Part shown: piece after piece, positions 9,117 through 19,468 of the stretch
Position numbering within the stretch: position 1 is the first letter of the stretch
How the letters are laid out: each line of letters begins with the position of its first letter
Assembly: GCA_905221605.1 (NCBI GenBank)
Contig: CAJNDS010002279.1
Coordinates: forward strand, 468,086-510,585
Source of the DNA: Symbiodinium natans
Lineage: Eukaryota; Sar; Dinophyceae; Suessiales; Symbiodiniaceae
DNA: 42,500 nucleotides
Direction: 5' to 3'
Translations under genes and position numbers: made by a program
Notes under the pieces: generated by a model
The model's input: only the letters and a program-made list of their open reading frames with translations
Databases searched by the model: none
What the model was told of the DNA's origin: nothing

Positions 9117-9200
9117 GAACGATACCCGGGACGAGAGGCTCGCTGCTTGCTCTGCGAACTGCGGCTCCGCACTCACGTGGCTGGGAGCGCGAAGTCGTGG
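9117..9200 (+). CDS. Candidate exon ending at GTTTAGGG
   Basis: AG|G to |GTTTAGGG, exactly 28 codons: ERYPGREARCLLCELRLRTH then VAGSAKSW. A second frame is also open. Unknown protein. Confidence 0.45.
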
Positions 9201-9303
9201 GTTTAGGGTTTCGGGTTTCGGGTTTAGGGTTTAGGGTTTAGGGCGTTTTAGGGTTTAGGGTTTGTTAGGGTTTTAGGCGTTCGGTCTATCGGGTGTGGGG
9301 TTT

Positions 9304-9396
9304 TTAGCAAGGAGTGAGGGAATTTGATACCTTATGCCCCTTGTATATACCTTTAAGAGTTTAGACAGGGTACCTCATTCCCTCATTCCCTACTAA
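9304..9396. repeat. Inverted-repeat element, family C, copy 1
   Basis: Arms 9304-9331 and 9369-9396 pair at about 22 of 28 positions (ttagcaaggagtgagggaat type). A second copy with the same terminal motif is at 16497-16593. Confidence 0.65.
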
Positions 9397-9715
9397 CCCC
9401 AGAATTTTGGGAGGACCCCCCCTAAACCCTAAACCCTGAACCCTAAACCCTAAACCCTAAACCCTAAACCCTAAACCCCTTTTCTAATTCGGTCATGCTT
9501 AGGAACTCTTAAAGGGATCTACTTTTTGGATCCTCCCAGGGGTCTGGGTATAGGGTGTAGGGTTTTGCGGTTCATAGGGTAATTTAGGTGTAGAGCGCTT
9601 ACCCTGGAACCGAGACCAGATGGTAAAAAATGGGTGTACGTGGGCTCGGTTAAATTACGCCTGAACCCTCAATGTATTTTGTGTGCTTCCTTTCGTTGTT
9701 GCTCGACTTGATAAG

Positions 9716-9768
9716 GCGAAATCATGCGCCGGAGAAGTAAAAACCAAACTGATGCAGGAACAAGCGGA
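9716..9768 (+). CDS. Candidate exon with GTGAGT donor
   Basis: AG|G; AKSCAGEVKTKLMQEQA; followed by GTGAGT, a textbook donor. Phase 2 end. Read through, the frame stops at once (TGA). Confidence 0.45.
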
Positions 9769-10635
9769 GTGAGTGTTTTTGGAGGCTGGCCTTAACCGTT
9801 GCGCTCTTTGGGGTAACTGTTTATTAGTATATATATATATGTATATAGATCCATGTAAACCCTAAACCCTTACAGGTACCAATAGGGGCCAAAAACTTCA
9901 GCTGAAGGCAAAGCTCATTCTCAACCCTTTGGTTTAGGGCTTAGAGATTCGGAGAGGATCAGGGTAGCTAAGCTTGTGTTTCCAAATTACAAAGCCGAAC
10001 CCCTAAACCAGGGTTGAACAATCACACTGCCAGTTCTTAGCAGGAAAACCAAGAATTCGGTACCTTATGCCAATATCCCCGACATAAAATCCCTTGAGTG
10101 ACTGTACTCGGAGCTCAACTCCACTGTATCAAGAATGCATCCCCAGGCAAGGGCCTACTTGGAGGTTCGTGGTACTTATTCACCAATTCCAACTGTACTT
10201 CTAACCATATTAGGGCAGTTTCAGGGGCTTATAAGTGGGTTATAAGTACAGCTATACTTGGTGGTTAAAAGTACCATTGAACCTCCAAGTAGGGGCAGGC
10301 CATGTTAATCCTGCAGTAGGTTGAGGCACGTCTAGCTTGGGGTTTCGATCGCTGTGAAAGGAGTCCGGACGGGATCTGCGATTTTAGGTGCCTTATATCC
10401 TATGTACAGCCTATGTACATATGTTTATCTAAAATTCCAAGACTCTGAGTTGGATCTATATTATATTATATTTTTATTATATCTATATATATATATATCT
10501 ATATCTTTATTTATTCAATTGTTTATTTATTTATTTGCTTCATATTTATTATTATATATGTGCATATTAAATAAATAAATAAATAAATATATATATATAT
10601 GTATTATGATTCCGAAAGTCCTCAGTTGCCCCAAG
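9769..10635. other. Non-coding stretch with element A and A/T satellite
   Basis: TA repeat at 9826-9847, inverted-repeat element A copy 1 (10154-10294) and a long A/T-rich microsatellite (about 10452-10601). Nothing coding seen; an open frame across the A/T tract is only low-complexity sequence. Confidence 0.6.
10154..10294. repeat. Inverted-repeat element, family A, copy 1
   Basis: Arms 10154-10177 and 10270-10294 are near-perfect inverted complements. The interior holds ggcttataagtgggttataa, which recurs with minor changes in copy 2 inside 38073-38202. Fragments of the terminus (catacttggaggttcatg) occur near 12075 and 27348. Confidence 0.75.
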
Positions 10636-10689
10636 GAGCTGCAGAACGACGCTGGCAGCCTGCTCCCCAAAAACATGAAGGCGCCATGA
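10636..10689 (+). CDS. Candidate terminal exon
   Basis: AG|G; 17 codons, ELQNDAGSLLPKNMKAP, and TGA. If joined to 9716-9768 in phase 2, another frame is used that also stops within the island. Confidence 0.4.
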   Translation, partial: ELQNDAGSLLPKNMKAP

Positions 10690-11607
10690 GGAGGGTTTAG
10701 GGTTTAGGGTTTAGGGTTTAGGGGTTAGGGGTTAGGGGTTTAGGGTTTAGGGTTTAGGGTAGAGCGCCAACAGCATAATAGTTAGTAAGTGCAGCCTTTT
10801 GACTCTGATGAAACATCTTGGGAGAAGTATGACTTTCCCCGGCCGACTTCCCAAGCCCGGATGCAAAGCAAAAAGGGTTTAGGGTTTAGGGCCTCCGGGG
10901 CCTGAAAAGGGCCTTAGTAGGGTAGTGGCATGGTCCCTTCAGATGGTCCCCCTGTACCTTTTCTTAAAAAAGGGCTCTCTGTAGTAGAGGGCCGCTGGGT
11001 TTGTTGTAGGTGTAATCTAGGGGGTGGGAGTAGTTGGAAAAATCGTATTCCCTTAGCGTCCCTTCATCATGATACTATCATGATCCCCCCAAAAAAAAAT
11101 CGACTGTGATTATTCAGGCCCCTATTGTAATTGAGGGGTATGTGAGGGTCCTCCCCCCGACAGGATTTCGGGTTTAGGGCCGTGGCTTCCTTCCACCCCT
11201 CAGTTTGGGGTTTAGGGCTTGGTACCTTACTGGGGTCCTTATTCTAAGGGAAGGCTATTTGGGGGACTAGATTAAGGGGTCCCTTCTGTTCGGAAGCCCC
11301 CAATCTAGGGGCCCCCAACTACGACCCTTTGCTTAAGAACCCCTCAAAAAGATACGAAGGTAAGGGTTGAAGAGGATATAAGACCTCTGCCCTGCTGCTT
11401 TGGTGATTTGAGAGGCTTAACCTTATAAAATCTAGGAGCAAAGCTTTCGGTTTAGGATATCGAGTGTAGGGTTTAGGGGTTAGGAGGCAGTTGGGGGTTC
11501 GGGAGTTAGGGTTAGACCGCAAAGCCTTTGCCCAACACAGGTGTGTTGAAGGACTTGTAGGCTTTTATAGGGTTTATAGCTAAACCCTAAACCCTAAACG
11601 TGTTGAG
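10690..11607. other. Non-coding stretch
   Basis: TTTAGGG array at 10695-10762, unique DNA, and an inverted repeat (arms 11259-11273 and 11302-11318). Part of it, gggggactagattaaggggt, resembles 18757-18775. No supported exon. Confidence 0.5.
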
Positions 11608-11688
11608 GCCATGGCAAGATGCCTGACGAAGGGGAAGAGTAAGAAGAACACAACCGGCTTAATGATCTTCTTGGCCGAGGAGCCCTGA
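11608..11688 (+). CDS. Candidate terminal exon
   Basis: AG|G after ttg; 26 codons beginning AMARCLTKGKSKKNTTGLMI and ending AEEP before TGA. CCCTAAA units lie just upstream. Unknown protein. Confidence 0.45.
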   Translation, partial: AMARCLTKGKSKKNTTGLMIFLAEEP

Positions 11689-12662
11689 GGGCACGCATGT
11701 CATTTTTTTTTTTTTTGGGGGGGGGGGGTTAGGGGGTTTTAGAGGTTTTAGGGTTTAGGGTTTAGCGTTTAGGGTTTAGGGTTTAGGTTGGGGAGCGGGG
11801 GGGTTGGGAGGTTGGGGGGGGGGGGGGCTTAGGGTCTTCGAGATGCTAGATCATCGAGGAGACAAGGAGGGAAGGTCCCATACGTAGGTAGTCTCCTGGG
11901 GCATCTCTGCATTTTCCCTTCTGGGGCCCAAGAGGACCATATTCAGGGATATTCTTCAGAGGGTTTCCCAGGGCCTAGATACTGTAGATCGATACAACCC
12001 ACACAGCACTGCTTCCCCAAACTGGCCTTTGGGATTTCTCGTTTTTGTTCCCCCAGGCCTGTTCCTGCAAACCCATACTTGGAGGTTCATGGGTTGTCGT
12101 TTCAAGAAAAGGGCGATAAGTAGGCTATTTCCCACTTTCGCTGTGTCGTTTCTATATCATCTTTGTGTAGCTTAACTTGAGTTGCCCTAAACCTTAAACC
12201 CTACTAAAGCTAGCTTTTTAGGGTTCTCAAGGGAGGGGGATCATCGGAGGGGTAGGTAGGTACCTAGAAAAACCTTTTGGGGAGCCTCAGGGAGTCGTGT
12301 GGAGTATCAGGGAATTTGGATTACATACTATAGGGGTCGGAAGAATTACTACTAGCACTCCCTTCGGGTCCCTTTATACTTATGCTATATGAACCCCCCC
12401 CCCCTAAACCCTAAACCCTAAACCCTAAACCCAAAAAAAAACCTACTCTGATTACTCAGGACACCTATAGTACCCAGTCTCCTTACAGGAGCTAAGAGCT
12501 AAGAGCCTTTGTTCTCAGGGTTTGCTTCTAAACCCTAAAGCCCTAAAACCCTAAACCCTAAACCCTAAACCCTAAACCCTAAACCCTAAACCCTAAAACC
12601 CTAAACCCTAAAACCCTAAAACCCCAAACCCTAAACCCCCAAACCACTCTTGCCGGGCGCAG
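11689..12662. other. Non-coding stretch
   Basis: T14 then G run (11703-11727), TTTAGGG units, a second G run (11814-11827), unique DNA, a CCCTAAA cluster at 12405-12432 and a longer array at 12525-12645 with many CCCTAAAA variants. Confidence 0.6.
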
Positions 12663-12758
12663 GAGCTCGGGCTGCATGCAGCCTGGCTTCGTGATCGGCA
12701 GATGTTTGTATCCATTTCTGCAGAGACCTTCAAGTTGTCAGGACACCCGGGGCATAGG
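12663..12758 (+). CDS. Candidate exon, 32 codons
   Basis: AG|G at 12662 and donor CATAGG|gttt; ELGLHAAWLRDRQMFVSISA then ETFKLSGHPGHR. Phase 0 at both ends. Unknown protein. Confidence 0.5.
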
Positions 12759-13147
12759 GTTTTGGGTTTAGGGTTTAGGGTTTCAGGGTTCAAGGGTTCA
12801 AGGGGTTTGGGGTTCTAGCCGTTTAGGGTTTCGGTGATTCGGGTTCAGGGCTTAGGGTCTAGGGCGAGTAGAAGTGAGAGTGCTCTCTGGGAATTTATGA
12901 CCTAAACCCTAAACCCTAAACCCCTAAACCCGGGTGGCAGGGGGGGGGGTTAGAGTGGAAGAACTTCGAGCCTGCCTTTCCAAAACACCATGTAACATCT
13001 CCTATGGGGCGTCGAGCTCGAGTACACCTAGTAGTAGAGCAGGTAACCTTTAGCCTTTTTGGGGTAGTAGAATCCCCTTCTAATCCCAAAGGTTAACCTT
13101 TAATTCCCCCAGGCTACTGGACAACTAGGTACAGATGTCACTTGAAG

Positions 13148-13215
13148 TTGAGCTCCCCGGAAGGGCTTGCAGATCTAGATTTTCGATTTGGTCTCCTGCG
13201 TCGGGCCCCACTGCC
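13148..13215 (+). CDS. Candidate exon
   Basis: One frame reads SSPEGLADLDFRFGLLRRAP, followed by GT. Acceptor uncertain (not AG|G). Unknown protein. Confidence 0.35.
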
Positions 13216-13321
13216 GTTCATTGGGTTTTCGGAAACCCTCAACCCTAAACCCTAAACCTTAAACCCTAAACCCAAAACCCTAAACCCGGTTGATTTTCAA
13301 CTCTGTCACCAAGCAATACGC

Positions 13322-13341
13322 GGGGGGGGGGGGGGGGGGGG
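13322..13341. repeat. G homopolymer, about 20 nt
   Basis: Perfect G run 36 bp before the long T tract. Confidence 0.95.
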
Positions 13342-13375
13342 ACCCAGTTCCATGAACCAAGGTAGTGCCTTTTTC

Positions 13376-13496
<121 letters not shown>

Positions 13497-13499
13497 AAG

Positions 13500-13564
13500 G
13501 GGTTTAGGGTTTAGGGTTTAGGGTTTAGGGTTTAGGGTTTAGGGTTTAGGGTTTAGGGTTTAGG
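13500..13564. repeat. TTTAGGG array, 9 units
   Basis: Perfect heptamers right after the poly-T tract. Confidence 0.95.
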
Positions 13565-14228
13565 CTTCCTGTCGAAGCAAGCCCCTGTAGCCCCCAAAAA
13601 GGGCACCCTCTTGGTTCCTAGGTTCCTCTTGGGTCCAGGCTAGGCTTAGGCACAAAAACCAAAAAAGCAACAAACTCTGGGCCCGAAGCGCCCTATGAAA
13701 CCTGCCGTCCGCCAGGTAAAGGCCCTCTGGTGGTTGCATGCTGTAGCTAGAAAAGCACGAATACCCCGAAATGGAATCAAACACCTCAAGTACGCATCAG
13801 AGTTTTCAGAGAGCCAGACCCTGTAGCGACTGAGTTTGCCCCTTCTTGGCACTTCTATACCCTAAACCCTAAACCCTAAACCCTAAACCCTAAACCCTAA
13901 ACCCGCCCGCCACCCCACTCTCTTGTCTTTTGGGGTAGGCGGGCGCTGGTCGAGCGCTCAGTGAGACCCTGCGAGGGAGCCCCAGGCGGGCGACCGAGCT
14001 GGCCTCCAGGCAGGCTTACCCTCCAGGCAGGCACAGGCCGAGACAGCAGTAGTCACTGTCTTTTCCCCAAACCCCAAGCTGTCCGCGCACATTCTTGGCT
14101 CCTGCATTGGGAGGCCCCCTGGGAAGGCCCCTGGAGACCCCTGGGTCCCCAACCCCCGTCCGCTGGGCTGAGGGGACCAGGGGCCGTTTTGTTGGGGCAG
14201 GCAGGGCTCTGGCCAAAAAACTCCCTTT

Positions 14229-14580
14229 TTGCCCTGGCCCTGGCTGGCCCTGGCCCTGGCCCTGGCCCTGGCCCTGGCCCTGGCCCTGGCCCTGGCCCTG
14301 GCCCTGGCCCTGGCCCTGGCCCTGGCCCTGGCCCTGGCCCTGGCCCTGCCCTGGCCGTGGCCCTGGCCCTGCCCCTGGCCTGGAAATGGTGGCCCTGGCC
14401 CTAACCCTGGCCCTGGCCCTGGCCCTGGCCCTGGCCCTGGCCCTGGCCCTGGCCCCTGGCCCTGGCCCTGCCCTGGCCCTGGCCCTGGCCCTGGCCCTGG
14501 CCCTGGCTGGCCCTGACCCTGGCCCTGGCCCTGGCCCTGCCCTGGCCCTGGCCCTGCCCTGGCCTTGGCCCTGGCCTCTG
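14229..14580. repeat. CCCTGG hexamer array
   Basis: About 55 units of CCCTGG with occasional CCCTG, CCCCTGG and one CCCTAACCCTGG junction. It reads open in several frames (Gly-Pro, Ala-Leu or Trp-Pro), which follows from the period and is not evidence of a gene. Confidence 0.95.
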
Positions 14581-14599
14581 GCCTGTTCGAGTCATCTTA

Positions 14600-15225
14600 C
14601 CCCCTTGCGCCAAGCCAAGCTGTCCGCGCACCAGTTTGTGTCTTGTTTCGGCGCTCTCCCTCTCTGGCTTTAGCACCCCCTTCACGCCAAGCCAAGCTAT
14701 CCGCCACACCAGCCCTGTTTCCGTGGCGCTCTGCCCAACCCAAGCTGTTCACTGTGTGTTCTTCCTGGCTGGAGCCCCTTCGCGCCAACCAAGCCTCGCT
14801 GCCTTTCTCTGTTCCTGGCCCGTCCCTTGGGTTTTCACGGACCCTGCCTTGTTTCCGTCGCTTGTGACCTGACCTGGCCCGGCACCCCACCTTACCCCCT
14901 TCACGTCAAGCTAGGGGCCAAACCTTGGCCCTGGTTCTGGCCATCTGTCCTGCCTCGCTTCCATTTGCTGCAAATTTGTGCCTGGTCCTGACCCTGACCC
15001 GGCACCCCACCTTACCCCCTTCGCGCCAAGCCAAGCTATCCGCCACACCAGCCCTGTTTCCGTGGCCCTCTGCCCGACCCAAGCAGTTCACTGTGTGTTC
15101 TTCCTGGCTGGAGCCCCTTCGCGCCAACCAAGCCTCGCTGCCTTTGTCTGTTCCTAGCCCATCCCTTCATAGCCCCTTCGCGCCAACCCAAGCTGTCTTC
15201 ACGGACCCTGCCTCGTTTCCGCACG
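14600..15225. repeat. Degenerate 340-bp tandem repeat with CGCCAAGCCAAGCT motif
   Basis: 14675-14828 and 15014-15167 are about 95% identical by eye over 154 bp, and homology resumes in both (cacggaccctgcc). Shorter motif copies occur near 14070, 14600, 14683, 14785, 14900, 15020, 15119 and 15178. Flanked by the CCCTGG array. No persuasive coding frame. Confidence 0.8.
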
Positions 15226-15388
15226 CACCTTGTGGAAATCCCCAAAAAGGGCGTGAGTGCTGACTCATGTGATGCTTTGTAAAAAAATTAAAAGGTCTTA
15301 ACTCCTTGAGAGTTGTAAGTGGGCGGTCTTGGGGTGGGTAGGTCTGCATACTACCGCGCGCTCCCAAAGCGCGCTCCCGTTTGGCACG

Positions 15389-15501
15389 CCCTAAACCCTA
15401 AACCCTAAACCCTAAACCCTAAACCCTAAACCCTAAACCCTAAACCCTAAACCCTAAACCCTAAACCCTAAACCCTAAACCCTAAACCCTAAACCCTAAA
15501 C
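15389..15501. repeat. CCCTAAA array, 16 units
   Basis: Perfect heptamers, ending 18 bp before a candidate exon that is followed at 15618 by the opposite-strand array. Confidence 0.95.
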
Positions 15502-15518
15502 TGGACAAGCGAGCACAG

Positions 15519-15585
15519 GAACGCCGGCAGTGTCGACGCCGCTTTCGCTGCTGCACTGTGCGCAGCCCTTTGGCGGGAAGTTGAG
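15519..15585 (+). CDS. Candidate exon between inverted telomere arrays
   Basis: AG|G and GT donor. One frame reads NAGSVDAAFAAALCAALWRE and VE; all three frames are open, so the frame is not fixed. Confidence 0.4.
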
Positions 15586-15617
15586 GTCTTAAACGGTTTC
15601 AGCACTTGAAGGGTCCA

Positions 15618-15687
15618 TTAGGGTTTAGGGTTTAGGGTTTAGGGTTTAGGGTTTAGGGTTTAGGGTTTAGGGTTTAGGGTTTAGGGC
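15618..15687. repeat. TTTAGGG array, 10 units
   Basis: Perfect heptamers. Confidence 0.95.
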
Positions 15688-16183
15688 CGATATAGTATAT
15701 TCTTTAAAGCCTTAAAGCTACTTTATGGGATAGGAAACCCTTTGAACATGGATCCTAGGAGGGCATTGGGCACCATAAACCCTCTGATTCTGAAACCTAA
15801 GCTTACAGCGTATCCTTATTTTCTTTTTCATCCTGGGGGTCATATACACTATACTACTACAATCCCAAGTCAGGTATATGAACCCTAAACCCTTTAAAGG
15901 GTTTATCTGGCCCCCCCCCCAAGGTACTGAATCGACTCGCTCGTGATTTGGATTTCCCGGTCTTCCTCCATTCCTCCTTGGCTCCCGTTCCCAGGTTGTC
16001 AGCTTTTGCAGGTTATAGGCTTATAGGCGGCCTCTTCGACCTTTGTGATGCGTAGTGGTCCCAAATGGGCCTAAATAGGCGCCCCCAACTAGTGGGATTC
16101 CCTTGCAAGAAGGACCGCGATAAGGTACCCCCATTTCAGAAACCACCATACTCTTGTTCCTGGGGACATCTGCATCCTCACTT

Positions 16184-16275
16184 TGGGATCTTCCCCTTGT
16201 ACGAACAGTCCTCAATAAGGCTTATAAGGTTCATAATGGGGGGGGGGTTACTATCATTTTTAGGGGAACATCCCA
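16184..16275. repeat. Inverted-repeat element, family G, copy 1
   Basis: Termini tgggatcttcccct and aggggaacatccca are inverted complements (13 of 14), and gaacagtcctc lies next to the left terminus. Copy 2, at 26931-27021, has the same termini, the same internal string (taacagtcctc) and almost the same length (91 vs 92 bp). It ends 16 bp before an exon. Confidence 0.75.
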
Positions 16276-16291
16276 ATCCTCACCGCTTCAG

Positions 16292-16357
16292 GTTTCTGAT
16301 GCGCCAGCGCGAGGTTGCGTGGTCCGTGATCCGCGAGATGCCGCAGAGCCGCAATCG
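16292..16357 (+). CDS. Candidate exon
   Basis: cttcag|G acceptor and CG|gtgttg donor; FLMRQREVAWSVIREMPQSR then N. Ends in phase 2, which fits the next island at 16718. Confidence 0.6.
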
Positions 16358-16496
16358 GTGTTGTGAAGATCCGAACAGTAGATCTCTTCGAGGGTTCCTA
16401 AGAACGACTCAATCGCCAAGAACGATTCAAGAGCAGGAGAGGGCACTCTTTTGGGATTTGGGGTTCTACGTTTTGCATCCTCCCAAAAGGTCTAGG

Positions 16497-16593
16497 TTAG
16501 TAGGGAAACGAGGGAATGAAGTACCCTATCTGATCCCTCAAAGGGCAGATAGGGATCTAAGGTGAGAACCTAATTTCCCTCGTTCCTTGCTAT
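16497..16593. repeat. Inverted-repeat element, family C, copy 2
   Basis: Left arm 16497-16525 (ttagtagggaaacgagggaa) pairs with 16567-16593. The same family as 9304-9396. It lies in the intron between the exons at 16292 and 16718. Confidence 0.65.
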
Positions 16594-16600
16594 GAGCCAG

Positions 16601-16709
16601 TACCTTGGGGACCAAATGAACCCCAAAATTGGGGTCATATACCTTATACAACTATCATCCCTAGTAAGGTATATCAACCACTTTTAGGGTTCATTTGGCC
16701 CCCAAGGTA
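16601..16709. repeat. Inverted-repeat element, family D
   Basis: Arms 16601-16623 and 16687-16709 pair at 22 of 23 bases, with further internal pairing (catacctta / taaggtat). With one flanking G it starts GTACCT and ends CCCCAAG|G, so it has intron-like ends. Partial relatives: about 15835-15925 and 16775-16856. Confidence 0.8.
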
Positions 16710-16717
16710 GGCATTAG

Positions 16718-16766
16718 GGCTGGGCGACTCGAGGTACAGAAGGCGCAGGAGAAAAACCCTGGAAGG
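16718..16766 (+). CDS. Candidate exon, charged helix
   Basis: AG|G; continues exon 16292-16357 in phase to give AGRLEVQKAQEKNPGR, then GT. Likely the same gene as 17381-17464. Confidence 0.55.
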
Positions 16767-17380
16767 GTTGATGCTTCATATACCTTAATTGGGATATTCA
16801 AAAACAAAAAATATAACCCCAATCTTAGAGTTCATGTGGTCCCCAAGGTCAGCAAGTACTTCTGATCTCTTACGAACCCGAGGTTTCCAGGACTTCGAGG
16901 GTCCTTGCCGGTTCACAGTTTAGGGCATTGTCAGGCTACATCCCCCCAAGCCCTGAACTCAAAAGCCTATGATGCATGCCGCGCCACTGCCCTGGGACAC
17001 GTGGCTTCGAGATTCCAGTCGCGCCTAAACCCTAAACCCTAAACCCTAAACTCTGGAGGTTCAGGGGTCTCGTTTGGGGCGTTTGGGCTGCGATAACTAC
17101 CGTTGACCTTCTGGTGTGGTTCGGGATTTCAGGCGTGGTGGTATCACAGGGTGCACTGCAGTGAACACAGTCTGCCGTAAAGCTCTGCGTCAGAGGCGTC
17201 GCGCTTCAAGACCCATCGAGAGCAAGGCACGTCCGGCTCTTTCTTGCCAAGTAGGCGAAGGGCAACGGCGGCTTAGGATTCTTCACGTTTGTCTGAAAAA
17301 ATTGTCGGATTTGGCGCCGGACACTCTAGGATGACGATTCGCCCCGCACCCGAACCCCCATAACCGGTAGTTTCCTCCAG

Positions 17381-17464
17381 GTGTTGGATATCACCTCCCG
17401 CTTCAAGCAGAAGATGTTGGAGAAGCGGCGCGAGCAGGCATCACCGGCGCTTCGGAGCACATAG
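17381..17464 (+). CDS. Candidate terminal exon, charged helix
   Basis: tcctccag|G, a strong acceptor; VLDITSRFKQKMLEKRREQA then SPALRST and TAG. Phase 0 start fits the exon ending at 16766. The region between (16767-17380) may hold further small exons, for example near 16857-16911. Unknown protein. Confidence 0.6.
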   Translation: MLDITSRFKQKMLEKRREQASPALRST

Positions 17465-17855
17465 GGGTTGGCGGGTTGATGAGGCTTAGCAGGTTGGAGT
17501 GGTCAGAACGCCACATGATTTTATTGCGCGACCCAGCAAAATTGCAGAGATGTATGGTGTACTTACTGGCTCAAAATATCTCAAAATCCAACTTTTCAAC
17601 TTTTGGGCTTCATATAAGGTGGTTTATTCTGAAAGTTTCAACTTTTATTCCCTTGGGTTTTGGGCCAGTAAGTGTAAGGGATCACATCCAGCAGCATGGC
17701 TTGACCGGCCATTTCGAGAGTTGGGGTCCTGATGGGCACATTTTCTTTCGAGCCTGAAGCCCGCGCAGATGTTGGCAATGCATAGACTGAACCATAAACC
17801 CTAACCCTAAACCCTAAACTCTAAACCCTGACCTTAAACCCTGAACCCACACCAG
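17465..17855. other. Non-coding stretch
   Basis: Unique DNA containing a near-inverted pair (tggtgtacttactggctcaa near 17556 and ttgggccagtaagtgtaagg near 17661) and degenerate CCCTAAA units at 17798-17848. Confidence 0.4.
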
Positions 17856-17934
17856 GCTCCCCGATCACCGCCAGGCATCGAATCAAGAGGGCTTCGAGGA
17901 TGTGAGCTCGGCGGAGGAAGAGGCACAAGACTGA
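17856..17934 (+). CDS. Candidate terminal exon, acidic tail
   Basis: caccag|G; LPDHRQASNQEGFEDVSSAE then EEAQD and TGA. CCCTAAA units lie before it, TTTAGGG units after it. Confidence 0.5.
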
Positions 17935-18178
17935 CGTGTAGGGTTAGTAGGGCTGAGGGTTTAGGGTGCAGGGTTTAGGGTTTAGGGTTTACAAGGTTTA
18001 GGGTTTAGGGTTTTCAAGGATTGGGGTTTAGGGCTTCTGTGGGGTTTAGGGTCCAGGGCTTCCCATTTCAAAAGAGCAGGTGTGCCATCAGGTTGGGCAT
18101 GGTTGCCCATTTTTTGTAGCCCCGTGGTACCAGTTTGCGTTGTTGGGTTCGAGGCTCCCTGCACTGCAAAGGGTAGGC

Positions 18179-18252
18179 CTAAACCCTAAACCCTAAACCC
18201 TAAACCCTAAACCCTAAACCCTAAACCCTAAACCCTAAACCCTAAACCCTAA
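18179..18252. repeat. CCCTAAA array, 10 units
   Basis: Perfect heptamers. Confidence 0.95.
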
Positions 18253-18294
18253 TCTATTGTACTATGGTTACTGGGCTACAATTTTTTTTTCAAG

Positions 18295-18346
18295 GAAACA
18301 GGCAACACAAAGCCAACCATTCTCGGCACCGAACCCAAGAGGCCGG
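18295..18346 (+). CDS. Candidate exon ending at GTTTAGG
   Basis: Pyrimidine tract then caag|G; ETGNTKPTILGTEPKRP; donor is GTTTAGG. Unknown protein. Confidence 0.4.
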
Positions 18347-18455
18347 GTTTAGGTTGTAGGGTTAAGGGTTGAGGGTTTAGGGTTTAGGGTTTAGGGGGTT
18401 CAGGGGGTTTAGGGAGTTCAGGGGGTTTAGGGGGTTTAGGAGCCCTGAGGCCTAA

Positions 18456-18497
18456 GGACCCCAAGTTCTTCGGTGCGCAGGCAGCTTATGGTGACTA
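18456..18497 (+). CDS. Candidate terminal exon
   Basis: ctaag|G; DPKFFGAQAAYGD and TAG. The phase does not join cleanly with 18295-18346. Confidence 0.35.
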
Positions 18498-18867
18498 GTA
18501 CGCGAGAATCGTTCTTGGGTTAGGGTTTAGGGTTTAGGGTTTAGGGTTTCAGACTTGAGAAAGAGCAGCGCTTTGGGTCGTCAAACATTCACGTGCGTGT
18601 TCTCTCTTGTCAAATGCGTAGTGTGGGTAGACGTGAGAGCCTTCTGGTTTGGGGTTTAGGGCTGAGCCCTCAAGACCCTAAACACTCTACATGGGGGTCT
18701 ACGATATGAGGGTATCTGTTTGGGGTTCTGATTTTCAAAAACCCTACTACTTGGGGGGCTACATTAAGGGTCCTGTATGTTCGTAAACTCCCACGTTTCC
18801 CCCGAAAGATTTCAGGAGGATGAGGAGGAGGAAGTTGATCACAGCCCCGCGGCTTCTTTTATCGCTT

Positions 18868-18978
18868 ACCCAGAGAGCCCAATACTTCTTAAGTAGCGAA
18901 TATACCTTAAACCATGTTCAGGATCCCTCTCTGATTTAAGGCATATTCCTGATGAAAGGGGTATTGGGCTCTCTGGGT
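18868..18978. repeat. Inverted-repeat element, family E
   Basis: A 17-bp perfect terminal inverted repeat (acccagagagcccaata / its complement), with imperfect pairing continuing inward. A single terminus recurs at 24289-24313 (ggggtattgggctctcttgc). Confidence 0.8.
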
Positions 18979-19277
18979 ACTCCTCTGAGGCCGGAAACCC
19001 TTCAGGTTTTTGGGTTTAGGGTTTAAGGGGAGCACTTACCCGGCAGACTTGAGAGGCCTGGATGTAAAAAGGGTTTAAGGGGGACTATTTCACCGTGCTA
19101 CGAATCCCTATGAAGATGTTTTGATTTGGGAAGACTGTTGATTGCTGTATGGGCCCAAAAAACCTCACCAAACCTTATTGAAAGTTATAGTTTAGATCAA
19201 CTCCCTCACGAAGCCTTAAACAGACACGCTTTAGGGGTTCACACTTTCTGTTTGTGAGTCAGGCTTCAGGGTCAGAG

Positions 19278-19353
19278 CCCTAAACCTTAAACCCTAAACC
19301 CTAAACCCTAAACCCTAAACCCTAAACCCTAAACCCTAAACCCTAAACCCTAC
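19278..19353. repeat. CCCTAAA array, about 10 units
   Basis: Heptamers upstream of the exon at 19402. Confidence 0.95.
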
Positions 19354-19401
19354 ACCTTAGCATTTAGCAATTAGGGGGCGTGGGGGATTTGGGCCACTGA
19401 G

Positions 19402-19468
19402 GCGCAACGCTGGACGCTGTCGATCCGGATGCCATCAAGGCGATCCTTCAGTGCCTGGGCTTCGCCTT
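19402..19468 (+). CDS. Candidate exon between inverted telomere arrays
   Basis: ctgag|G; ATLDAVDPDAIKAILQCLGF then A; the donor is the first GT of a TTTAGGG array. Typical amphipathic helix composition. Unknown protein. Confidence 0.55.

Noticed and set aside
10354-10578. Open frame over an A/T microsatellite
   Set aside because: Encodes Ile/Tyr/Leu low-complexity sequence from the repeat itself.
14095-14673. Long open frames across the CCCTGG array on both strands
   Set aside because: A 6-bp period without stop triplets is open by construction in several frames; composition is pure low complexity.
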